From: Mesorhizobium_K quangtriensis
Lineage (GTDB): Bacteria > Pseudomonadota > Alphaproteobacteria > Rhizobiales > Rhizobiaceae
Assembly: GCF_040081925.1 (NCBI RefSeq)
Contig: NZ_JBEBMF010000003.1
Coordinates: 434,001 to 498,000 of the forward strand
DNA length: 64,000 bases
Direction: 5' to 3'
Positions 25,720 through 33,145 of this stretch are shown piece after piece; the first letter of the stretch is position 1, and each line of letters begins with the position of its first letter. The position numbers and the translations under genes are program-made. Under the pieces are notes generated by a model. It was not told where the DNA came from and did not search any database. It saw only the letters and a program-made list of their open reading frames with translations.

Positions 25720-26778
25720 ATGACGGACCCGGTGTTTTTCGTGCCGACCCGCCGCTATACGGCGGCTGAGGTGGCGGATTTGACCGGTGCCTCCCTTTCC
25801 GATGCAGCTCACGCGAACATCGAGATTGCCGGCATTGCCTCCGCTTCCGAAGGCGGGGACGGCATGCTTGTCTTCGTCGAAGGCAGGAACAACGGCCATC
25901 TCGTCGAAGCTCTCGACGCAGCCGCCATCCTTTGCTCGGCGGACGTGGCGCAGAAGGTAAAATCCGGCATTGCCGTGCTGGTGACAAAGCGGCCGCAGGC
26001 CGCGTTCGCGCAGGTTGGGCGGCTTATGTTCCCGCCGGCGGCGTCCCCGGAAACCATGACCGGCGAGATCGGGATTTCGCGGCATGCGATCATCGATCCG
26101 ACCGCGCGACTTGAGCCGGGCGTGATCGTCGAGGCCGGGGCGGTCATCGGTCCCGGCGTCGCAATCGGGGCGGGCACGATCATCGCACCGAACGCAATCA
26201 TCGGCAGGCTGACCCAGATCGGCCGCGACTGCTACATAGGTCCTTCCGTCAGCGTGCAATACGCGCTGATCGGCAACCGCGTCATCCTCCATCCCGGCGC
26301 ACGCATCGGGCAGGATGGTTTCGGTTTCACCGGCGGCGCGGCCGGGCCGGAACGCATCCCGCAGATCGGGCGGGTCGTCATTCAGGACAACGTCGAGATT
26401 GGTGCGAATTCCGCGGTCGACAGGGGCGCGCTTTCCGACACGGTCATTGGCGAGAACACCAAGATCGACAATCTCGTCCAGATCGCCCACAACGTCCGGA
26501 TCGGACGCAATTGCCTGATCGCCGGCCGTACCGGCATTTCCGGTTCGGTGACGGTGGGAGACAACGTGCTCATGGGCGGCGGCGTTGGAATCGCCGACCA
26601 TCTGACCATCGGCAGCGGGGCGCATCTTGCGGCGGGCAGCGGATTCATGAATAACGTCCCGCCCGGCGAGATTTGGGGCGGTTATCCCGCCGAGCCGGCT
26701 GCGATGGCGTGGCGCAACCTCGCTACCCTTCGCAAACTTTCCGCCGAACGGTCCAAGCGAGGTAAAGGCGATGGCTGA
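25720..26778 (+). CDS. lpxD: UDP-3-O-(3-hydroxyacyl)glucosamine N-acyltransferase
   Basis: LpxD adds the second acyl chain in lipid A synthesis. The 352-residue protein has an N-terminal uridine-binding domain and then a left-handed beta helix of hexapeptide repeats (about 105-330). The catalytic histidine is H257, in V-Q-I-A-H-N-V. It overlaps fabZ by 8 bases. The lpxD-fabZ-lpxA-lpxI-lpxB order is the standard lipid A run. Confidence 0.98.
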   Translation: MTDPVFFVPTRRYTAAEVADLTGASLSDAAHANIEIAGIASASEGGDGMLVFVEGRNNGHLVEALDAAAILCSADVAQKVKSGIAVLVTKRPQAAFAQVGRLMFPPAASPETMTGEIGISRHAIIDPTARLEPGVIVEAGAVIGPGVAIGAGTIIAPNAIIGRLTQIGRDCYIGPSVSVQYALIGNRVILHPGARIGQDGFGFTGGAAGPERIPQIGRVVIQDNVEIGANSAVDRGALSDTVIGENTKIDNLVQIAHNVRIGRNCLIAGRTGISGSVTVGDNVLMGGGVGIADHLTIGSGAHLAAGSGFMNNVPPGEIWGGYPAEPAAMAWRNLATLRKLSAERSKRGKGDG

Positions 26779-27232
26779 GAAAACGCTCGAAACGGTCGAT
26801 ATCCTCGGCCTGCTCAAGCTGCTGCCGCATCGCTATCCCATGTTGCTTGTTGATCGCATCATCGACATTGACGGCGACGAGTCGGCCACAGGCATCAAGT
26901 GCGTGACGTTCAACGAGCCGCATTTCCAGGGGCATTTTCCCGGTCAGCCGGTGATGCCCGGTGTCCTCATCATAGAGGCGATGGCGCAGACCGCCGGCGC
27001 GATCGCGATCCATGCGGCTGCAACGGACAGTCCGTCGCTGGTCTACTTCCTTACCATCGACGGAGCAAAGTTCCGCAAGCCTGTCGTGCCGGGTGACAGG
27101 CTGGAGATGAAGGTCAGGAAGGTGAAACGGAGAGGCAGCATCTTCCGCTACGCCTGCGAAGCCTTTGTAGATGGCGCGATGGTCGCCGAGGCGGAACTCG
27201 CGGCGATGCTGACGCCTCCGGGACAATCCTGA
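26771..27232 (+). CDS. fabZ: 3-hydroxyacyl-[acyl-carrier-protein] dehydratase FabZ
   Basis: FabZ removes water from 3-hydroxyacyl-ACP in fatty acid elongation and so competes with LpxA and LpxD for the same ACP substrates. The 153-residue hot-dog protein has catalytic H55 and E69 in H-F-P-G-x-P-V-M-P-G and I-I-E-A-M-A-Q. It overlaps lpxD by 8 bases and shares one base with lpxA, which indicates tight coupling. Confidence 0.98.
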   Translation: MAEKTLETVDILGLLKLLPHRYPMLLVDRIIDIDGDESATGIKCVTFNEPHFQGHFPGQPVMPGVLIIEAMAQTAGAIAIHAAATDSPSLVYFLTIDGAKFRKPVVPGDRLEMKVRKVKRRGSIFRYACEAFVDGAMVAEAELAAMLTPPGQS

Positions 27233-28074
27233 TGGATGGCATCGCAAGCACCGAGACGGTTATACATCCCCTCGCGCTGGTCGAACCGGGCGCGCAGTTG
27301 GGGACGGGTGTCGTCATCGGTCCGTTTTGTCATGTCGAGTCCGGAGCGCGGCTCGGTGACCGGGTCGAACTCACCAGCCGAGTTACCGTTCACTCTGGCG
27401 TTACGCTGGGCGAAGGCTGCAAGGTCGCGCCGACGGCGGTGCTGGGTGGCCCGCCCCAGAACACCAAGCACAAGGGCGGCCCGACCACCCTCGTGGTCGG
27501 CAGGAATTGCACGATCCGCGAAGGCGTCACGATGAACCGCGGCACCGATACCAGCCGGGGCGAGACCACAGTCGGCGAAAACGGCAATTTCCTCGCTTTC
27601 TCCCATATCGCGCATGACTGCATCGTTGGCGACAATGTGACGATGGCGAATGTCGCGACCCTGGGCGGCCATGTCGAGGTTGGCAACAACGTCATCATCG
27701 GCGGACTGGCTGCGGTCCATCAGTTTGGGCGGATTGGCCATCATGCATTCGTTGGCGGTTGCGCCGCTGTCGCGGGCGACGTGATCCCCTTCGGCATCGT
27801 GGCGGGCAACCACGCAAACCTGCGCGGCCTGAACATCATCGGCATGAAGCGCTCCGGCGTATCGCGTGAGGACATCCATGCCTTGCGCCGGGCGTACAGG
27901 ATGATTTTCGACCCCGCGAAGCCGCTGTCCGAAAGCCTGCCGGAAGCCGAGAAGCAGTTCGGCCAGACGCCGATCGTGCGCGACATCCTCGACTTCATCC
28001 ACGCACGCGGAAAACGCCCGCTGACCGTTCCGCCGCTGCGCGAGGGTGCAGACAGCGACGATGACGACGACTGA
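27232..28074 (+). CDS. lpxA: UDP-N-acetylglucosamine O-acyltransferase
   Basis: LpxA performs the first step of lipid A synthesis, moving a 3-hydroxyacyl chain to UDP-GlcNAc. The 280-residue protein is made of hexapeptide repeats (about 10-190) with a helical C-terminus. The catalytic base is H128, in S-H-I-A-H-D-C. The start codon shares its A with the fabZ stop. A short acidic tail (D-S-D-D-D-D-D) ends the protein. Confidence 0.98.
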   Translation: MDGIASTETVIHPLALVEPGAQLGTGVVIGPFCHVESGARLGDRVELTSRVTVHSGVTLGEGCKVAPTAVLGGPPQNTKHKGGPTTLVVGRNCTIREGVTMNRGTDTSRGETTVGENGNFLAFSHIAHDCIVGDNVTMANVATLGGHVEVGNNVIIGGLAAVHQFGRIGHHAFVGGCAAVAGDVIPFGIVAGNHANLRGLNIIGMKRSGVSREDIHALRRAYRMIFDPAKPLSESLPEAEKQFGQTPIVRDILDFIHARGKRPLTVPPLREGADSDDDDD

Positions 28075-28945
28075 GGCGCACGGTGGTCTGAAGCTCGGCG
28101 TCGGCGACAAGGTAGCCATCGTCGCCGGCAGCGGCCGGTTGCCCATCGATCTCGCCGAAAAACTCGCCGCCGGGGGATATCCGCCGTTCGTGGTAATGGT
28201 GAATGGCGAGGCCGACGAGAGTCTGGCTTCCTACGATCACCAGAAGGTCGAGCTTGAGAGTTTTGCAGATTTGGGGCCGTTGCTGAAGCGAAACGGCGCT
28301 TCGCATGCTGTCTTCGTCGGCGGAATCTCTCGCCGCCCGAAGCTCAGCAATCTCAGACCCAGCCTGGCGTTGTTTCGCCTGATGCCGCGCATCCTCGCAA
28401 ACGTCACCAAGGGTGACGACGGCGTCCTGCGCACTCTCGTCGGAATGATGGAGTCGCGCGGCATCAAGGTTTTGGGCGCACATGAGATTGCCCCAGATTT
28501 GCTGGCGTCCCACGGTTCCATGACCGATGCGAGCCCGTTGGAAGCCGACTGGCGCGATCTGGACGCGGCTGCCGAAGCGGCCCGCGCGATCGGCATGCTC
28601 GACATTGGGCAAGGTGCCGTGGCGATCGGCGGCCGGGCAATAGCGCTGGAAGGTATTGAAGGCACCGACGGCCTGCTCGAGCGGGTGAAGGCCATGCGCG
28701 GACACGGCCGCATCGCGGGCAAGAAGCGTGGCGTCCTCGTCAAATGCGCCAAGCCTGGGCAGGAGCTGCGCATGGACCTTCCGGCGATCGGACCGGCGAC
28801 GGTGATCGCGGCACATGAAGCCGGCCTCGCGGGCATCGGCGTGGAGGCGGATCGCTCGCTCGTGGTAGACGCCGCAAGCGTCTTCGCTGAGGCGAACAAG
28901 CGTGGACTTTTCGTGGTAGGCCTGCCTCCGGGAAAGCGACCGTGA
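28061..28945 (+). CDS. lpxI: UDP-2,3-diacylglucosamine pyrophosphatase LpxI
   Basis: LpxI (formerly DUF1009) hydrolyses UDP-2,3-diacylglucosamine to lipid X and replaces LpxH in alphaproteobacteria. The 294-residue protein has A-I-V-A-G-S-G-R-L-P at the start, V-F-V-G-G-I-S-R-R-P, and the C-terminal K-x-A-K-P-G-Q-E-x-R-M-D-L-P-x-I-G block of the family. The start is uncertain. ATG 28061 is used; a GTG at 28046 is also in frame, and both overlap the end of lpxA. Confidence 0.95.
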   Translation: MTTTEAHGGLKLGVGDKVAIVAGSGRLPIDLAEKLAAGGYPPFVVMVNGEADESLASYDHQKVELESFADLGPLLKRNGASHAVFVGGISRRPKLSNLRPSLALFRLMPRILANVTKGDDGVLRTLVGMMESRGIKVLGAHEIAPDLLASHGSMTDASPLEADWRDLDAAAEAARAIGMLDIGQGAVAIGGRAIALEGIEGTDGLLERVKAMRGHGRIAGKKRGVLVKCAKPGQELRMDLPAIGPATVIAAHEAGLAGIGVEADRSLVVDAASVFAEANKRGLFVVGLPPGKRP

Positions 28946-30117
28946 GCAAAGTGCGTCCCCTCAAAATCGGTATCGTCGCCGGTGAGGAATCCGGCGACCT
29001 TCTCGGCTCGGATATCGTTGCCGCGCTCGTGGCCGCGACAGCGCGTGAGGTGGAACTCGTCGGCGTCGGCGGCCGTCACCTCGAGGCGCACGGTCTGAAG
29101 TCGCTGTTTCCTGCAGGCGAGATTGCGCTGATGGGCTTGAGCGCGGTGATCCGCGACCTTCCTCGTCTCGTCAAACGCATAGGCGCCACCGCGCGCGCGA
29201 TCGCCGGGGCGAAGCCTGACTGCCTGATCACCATCGACAGCCCGGATTTCACGCTGCGTGTCGCCAGGAAGGTTCGCGCCCTCGCACCGGGCATTCCCAT
29301 CGTCCATTACATCTGCCCGAGCGTCTGGGCGTGGCGGCCGGGCAGGGCGGTCGAGATGAAGCCCTATGTCGACCACGTCCTCTGCATCCTGCCGTTCGAG
29401 CCGGCCGAACTCGTTCGCCTTGGCGGGCCGGCTGGCACGTTCGTCGGGCACAGATTGACCAGCGATCCCGCTTTGATTGCGGCAGCCGCAGCACAAGCCG
29501 CTCCGCGCGATTGGTCGCCGGATCGTCAGAAAACGCTGCTTATCCTGCCGGGTTCGCGGCGCGGGGAGGTCAGCAAGCTGATTGGACCGTTCGGCGAAAC
29601 AGTCTCTCTCCTGCGCGCGCGGGGCAACGCTCTGCGTCTGGTCTTGCCGACAGTGCCACATGTCGAGAGCATGGTGAGGCAGGCCGTTTCGGGATGGGAA
29701 CAGAAGCCCGAGATCGTCATGGACGCCCAGGCCAAGTGGCAGGCTTTCGGGCAGGCCGACGCGGCGCTGGTCGCGTCGGGCACAGTCTCGCTTGAACTGG
29801 CGCTCGTCGGCGTGCCGATGTTCTCATGCTACAAGCTGGACGCCGTGGCGCGCATGGCGCACCGGTTCATCAAGGTCTGGTCGGCACTCCTGCCGAACCT
29901 GATTGCGGACCGGCCGGTTGCGCCCGAAGCCTATGACGAATTCGTCCGGCCGCAATATCTGGCGCGTGCGCTGGAGCAGCTTTTCGCCGACACGCCGATG
30001 CGCGCCTGGCAGACGGACGGTTTCGCTGAAGTCAGGCGCCGCATGGCCACGGATCGGCCTTCAGGCGTACTCGCGGCGGAAATCGTTTTGCGGGAGATCG
30101 AAAAGCGCGGGCGGTGA
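28942..30117 (+). CDS. lpxB: Lipid-A-disaccharide synthase
   Basis: LpxB (GT19) joins lipid X and UDP-diacylglucosamine into the lipid A disaccharide. The 391-residue protein has A-G-E-E-S-G-D near the N-terminus, Y-I-C-P-S-V-W-A-W-R-P-G-R near 130, and L-L-P-G-S-R-R-G-E-V near 200. Translation starts at GTG and overlaps the lpxI stop by 4 bases. It closes the run and ends inside a terminator stem shared with gltA. Confidence 0.98.
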   Translation: MSKVRPLKIGIVAGEESGDLLGSDIVAALVAATAREVELVGVGGRHLEAHGLKSLFPAGEIALMGLSAVIRDLPRLVKRIGATARAIAGAKPDCLITIDSPDFTLRVARKVRALAPGIPIVHYICPSVWAWRPGRAVEMKPYVDHVLCILPFEPAELVRLGGPAGTFVGHRLTSDPALIAAAAAQAAPRDWSPDRQKTLLILPGSRRGEVSKLIGPFGETVSLLRARGNALRLVLPTVPHVESMVRQAVSGWEQKPEIVMDAQAKWQAFGQADAALVASGTVSLELALVGVPMFSCYKLDAVARMAHRFIKVWSALLPNLIADRPVAPEAYDEFVRPQYLARALEQLFADTPMRAWQTDGFAEVRRRMATDRPSGVLAAEIVLREIEKRGR

Positions 30118-30132
30118 AGCCAGCCCGCGCTT
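30103..30132. terminator. Bidirectional terminator between lpxB and gltA
   Basis: A 10-bp stem (AAGCGCGGGC / GCCCGCGCTT) closes a 10-base loop. The left arm lies within the last codons of lpxB and the stop codon is in the loop. On the minus strand the stem is followed by TT, which fits gltA termination. Confidence 0.65.
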
Positions 30133-30144
30133 GTACTTTACAGC

Positions 30145-31428
30145 CTACCGCTTGGCGATCGGCACGTAGTCGCGCTCGGGTGCGCCGGTGTAGAGTTGGC
30201 GCGGGCGCCCGATCTTCTGCTGCGGATCCTCGATCATTTCCTTCCACTGAGCGATCCAGCCGACAGTCCGCGCAACGGCAAAAAGCACCGTGAACATGGT
30301 GGTGGGGAAACCGAGCGCCTTCAGCGTGATGCCGGAGTAGAAGTCGATGTTCGGATAGAGCTTCTTCTCGATGAAGTACGGATCATGCAGGGCGATCTTT
30401 TCGAGTTCCAGCGCGACGTCCAATGTCGGGTCGTCCTTGATGCCAAGCTCGCCAAGCACTTCATGCGTGGTCTTCTGCATGATCTTGGCGCGCGGGTCGT
30501 AGTTTTTGTAGACGCGGTGACCGAAGCCCATCAGCCGGAACGGGTCGCTCTTGTCCTTGGCGCGCGCGATAAATTCGGGGATGCGGTCGACCGTGCCGAT
30601 CTCCGACAGCATGTTCAGCGCGGCCTCATTCGCTCCGCCATGCGCCGGGCCCCAGAGGCAAGCAATGCCGGCCGCGATGCAGGCGAACGGGTTGGCGCCG
30701 GAGGAGCCTGCGAGACGCACGGTAGATGTCGATGCATTCTGCTCGTGGTCGGCATGCAGGATGAAGATCCGCTCCATGGCGCGTGCCAGCACTGGGTTCA
30801 CCTTGTATTCTTCGCAAGGCACGGCGAAGCACATATGCAGGAAGTTGGCCGCGAAGCCGAGATCGTTCTTCGGATACACAAAGGGCTGGCCGATATGGTA
30901 CTTGTAGGCCATGGCCGCGATCGTCGGCATCTTGGCGATCAGGCGCATCGACGCGACCATGCGCTGATAGGGATCGGAGATATCGGTCGAGTCGTGGTAG
31001 AAGGCTGAGAGCGCGCCGACGACGCCGCACATGACAGCCATCGGATGCGCGTCGCGACGGAAGCCGGTGAAGAAACGGCTCATCTGCTCGTGGACCATCG
31101 TGTGGCGGGTCACGCGATAGTCGAAGTCGTCCTTCTGGGCTTTCGTCGGCAGTTCGCCATAAAGCAGCAGGTAGCAAACCTCGAGGAAATCGCCGTGCTC
31201 GGCCAATTGGTCGATCGGGTATCCGCGATGCAGCAGGATGCCCTTGTCGCCGTCGATGAAGGTGATGCCCGATTCGCAGCTCGCGGTGGAGGTGAAGCCC
31301 GGATCGTAGGTGAATGCGCCCGTCGTTGAGTAGAGCGCGCCGATGTCGATGACCTCTGGGCCGATGCTTCCGGCTCGTACCTTCAGATCATGGGTTTTGC
31401 CGGCAAATTCCAGCTTTGCAGTTGTCAT
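30145..31428 (-). CDS. gltA: Citrate synthase
   Basis: GltA condenses oxaloacetate and acetyl-CoA to citrate at the entry of the TCA cycle. The 427-residue protein is of the Gram-negative hexameric type. It has the H-A-D-H-E-Q-N-A-S-T-S region and the second catalytic His in G-P-A-H-G-G-A-N-E-A. G-F-G-H-R-V-Y-K follows. ATG 31428 was chosen because a perfect AAGGAGGT ribosome-binding site (31433-31440) precedes it. An upstream in-frame start lacks family similarity. Confidence 0.98.
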   Translation of the reverse strand: MTTAKLEFAGKTHDLKVRAGSIGPEVIDIGALYSTTGAFTYDPGFTSTASCESGITFIDGDKGILLHRGYPIDQLAEHGDFLEVCYLLLYGELPTKAQKDDFDYRVTRHTMVHEQMSRFFTGFRRDAHPMAVMCGVVGALSAFYHDSTDISDPYQRMVASMRLIAKMPTIAAMAYKYHIGQPFVYPKNDLGFAANFLHMCFAVPCEEYKVNPVLARAMERIFILHADHEQNASTSTVRLAGSSGANPFACIAAGIACLWGPAHGGANEAALNMLSEIGTVDRIPEFIARAKDKSDPFRLMGFGHRVYKNYDPRAKIMQKTTHEVLGELGIKDDPTLDVALELEKIALHDPYFIEKKLYPNIDFYSGITLKALGFPTTMFTVLFAVARTVGWIAQWKEMIEDPQQKIGRPRQLYTGAPERDYVPIAKR

Positions 31429-31596
31429 CGCAACCTCCTTCAGCCTACCCATTTTGTTGTTGTCGCGGCATGTTCGCCCGGACCTGAAACCGGCTGTAAG
31501 CCGGGCACTCCGAACGCGGTCCCACCCCTTATGGTTGGTGCCAATGTTGCATCGCAACAGGCGGGATACAATGCAAAAAATGACAGCGTCGTTGTC
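31429..31596 (-). other. Spacer between gltX and gltA
   Basis: This 168-base gap upstream of gltA should hold its promoter. I see a short hairpin (GTTGC-GAT-GCAAC, minus strand) but no promoter pair clear enough to call. No gene is supported. Confidence 0.4.
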
Positions 31597-33021
31597 CTAA
31601 TCGATTTGATCGGCGATACGGGCGAGACTTTCATCTCGACCGAGAACGGCCAGCACGTCGAACACGCCCGGAGATGTGGTCCTTCCGGTAAGCGCGGCAC
31701 GCAACGGCTGCGCGACAGCGCCGAGCTTCGCGCCCTTTTCTTCGGCAAACACCCGGATGGCGCTTTCGGTTGCAGAAGCCGTCCAGTCGCCATCGAGTTC
31801 CTTCAAGGCTGCTGATGCGCCGCGCAGGATCTCTTTCTGCTGCTCACCCAGTTGCGCTTTCGCCTTCTCGTCGATTGCGAGCGGCCGCTCGGCAAACAGG
31901 AAAGCTGCGCCATCAGCCAGTTCCACCAGCGTCTTGGCGCGTTCCTTGAGGCCGGGCATGGCGGCCAGAAGCTGTGCGCGGGTCCGCTCGTCGAGCTTGT
32001 CTGCAATCGTCTTGCCGTTCTCCAGATAGGGCAGGGTGCGGATCAGGATGTCGAGCAACTCGGCATCGTCCGTCTGGCGCATGTGCACGCCGTTGAGCGC
32101 CTCGAGCTTGGCGAAGTCGAACCGTGCGGCACCCTTGTTGACATCCTCGATCTCGAACCAGCGGATCATGTCATCCAGGCTCATGACTTCGTCGTCGCCA
32201 TGGCTCCAGCCGAGCCGCACGAGATAGTTGCGCAACGCCGAGGGAAGGTAGCCCATCGCCCTGTAGGCATCGACGCCGAGCGCGCCGTGCCGCTTCGACA
32301 GTTTTGCCCCATCCGCCCCGTGGATGAGCGGAATGTGCGCCATGACCGGAATGTCCCAGCCCATGGCGTCGTAGATGACCTGCTGGCGCGCCGCGTTGGT
32401 CAGATGATCGTCGCCGCGGATGATATGGGTCACGCCCATGTCGTGATCGTCCACCACCACGGCATGCATGTAAGTCGGTACGCCGTCCGAACGCAGGATG
32501 ATGAAATCGTCCAGATCCTTGTTGGGGAACTTCACGTCCCCCTGCACGCGGTCGCGCACGATGGTCTCGCCTTCGCGCGGTGCCTTGATGCGCACGACCG
32601 GCTTCACGCCGGCCGGCGCTTCCGAAACGTCGGCGTCGCGCCAGCGCCCGTCATAGCGCGGCGGCCGGCCCTCGGCGCGTGCCTTCTCGCGCATCGCGTC
32701 GAGCTCGGCGGCGGTCTCGTAGGCGTAATAAGCCTTGCCGTTGCGCACCAGTTCCTCGGCCACCTCGCGATGGCGTTCCGCGCGCGCGAACTGGGATATG
32801 GGCTCGCCTTCCCAATGCAGACCCAGCCAGGAAAGCCCGTCCAGGATGGCCGTGGTGGCCGCCTCCGTGGAGCGCTCGCGATCCGTGTCCTCGATTCGCA
32901 GGAGCATCGTGCCCTTGGTGTGGCGCGCATAAAGCCAGTTGAAGAGGGCCGTCCGCGCCCCGCCGATATGAAGATAACCGGTAGGAGACGGGGCAAATCG
33001 GGTGACGACGGTTTTGGACAT
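31597..33021 (-). CDS. gltX: Glutamyl-tRNA synthetase
   Basis: GltX charges tRNA-Glu, and often tRNA-Gln in alphaproteobacteria, which then needs GatCAB. The 474-residue class I synthetase has the P-T-G-Y-L-H-I-G-G motif near residue 13 (the HIGH variant) and K-L-S-K-R near 240 (the KMSKS variant). Its C-terminal anticodon-binding helical part is intact. A GAGAAAAGA ribosome-binding site precedes the ATG. Many relatives carry two gltX copies; only one is in this window. Confidence 0.97.
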   Translation of the reverse strand: MSKTVVTRFAPSPTGYLHIGGARTALFNWLYARHTKGTMLLRIEDTDRERSTEAATTAILDGLSWLGLHWEGEPISQFARAERHREVAEELVRNGKAYYAYETAAELDAMREKARAEGRPPRYDGRWRDADVSEAPAGVKPVVRIKAPREGETIVRDRVQGDVKFPNKDLDDFIILRSDGVPTYMHAVVVDDHDMGVTHIIRGDDHLTNAARQQVIYDAMGWDIPVMAHIPLIHGADGAKLSKRHGALGVDAYRAMGYLPSALRNYLVRLGWSHGDDEVMSLDDMIRWFEIEDVNKGAARFDFAKLEALNGVHMRQTDDAELLDILIRTLPYLENGKTIADKLDERTRAQLLAAMPGLKERAKTLVELADGAAFLFAERPLAIDEKAKAQLGEQQKEILRGASAALKELDGDWTASATESAIRVFAEEKGAKLGAVAQPLRAALTGRTTSPGVFDVLAVLGRDESLARIADQID

Positions 33022-33145
33022 TCTTTTCTCGAACTGCGGTCCGGGGGGCTGCTCGCATAGCCCGGCGTGCGACCGGTGGATAAAAGTCGGGGTTCATGTA
33101 GCATAGGTCGCCCGTCGTGCAAGTATCGGGCGCAGTGGGGGCTGC

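Noticed and set aside
31852..33060. 402-codon plus-strand frame opposite gltX
   Set aside because: It lies fully inside the well-supported gltX on the other strand and its product matches nothing recognisable.
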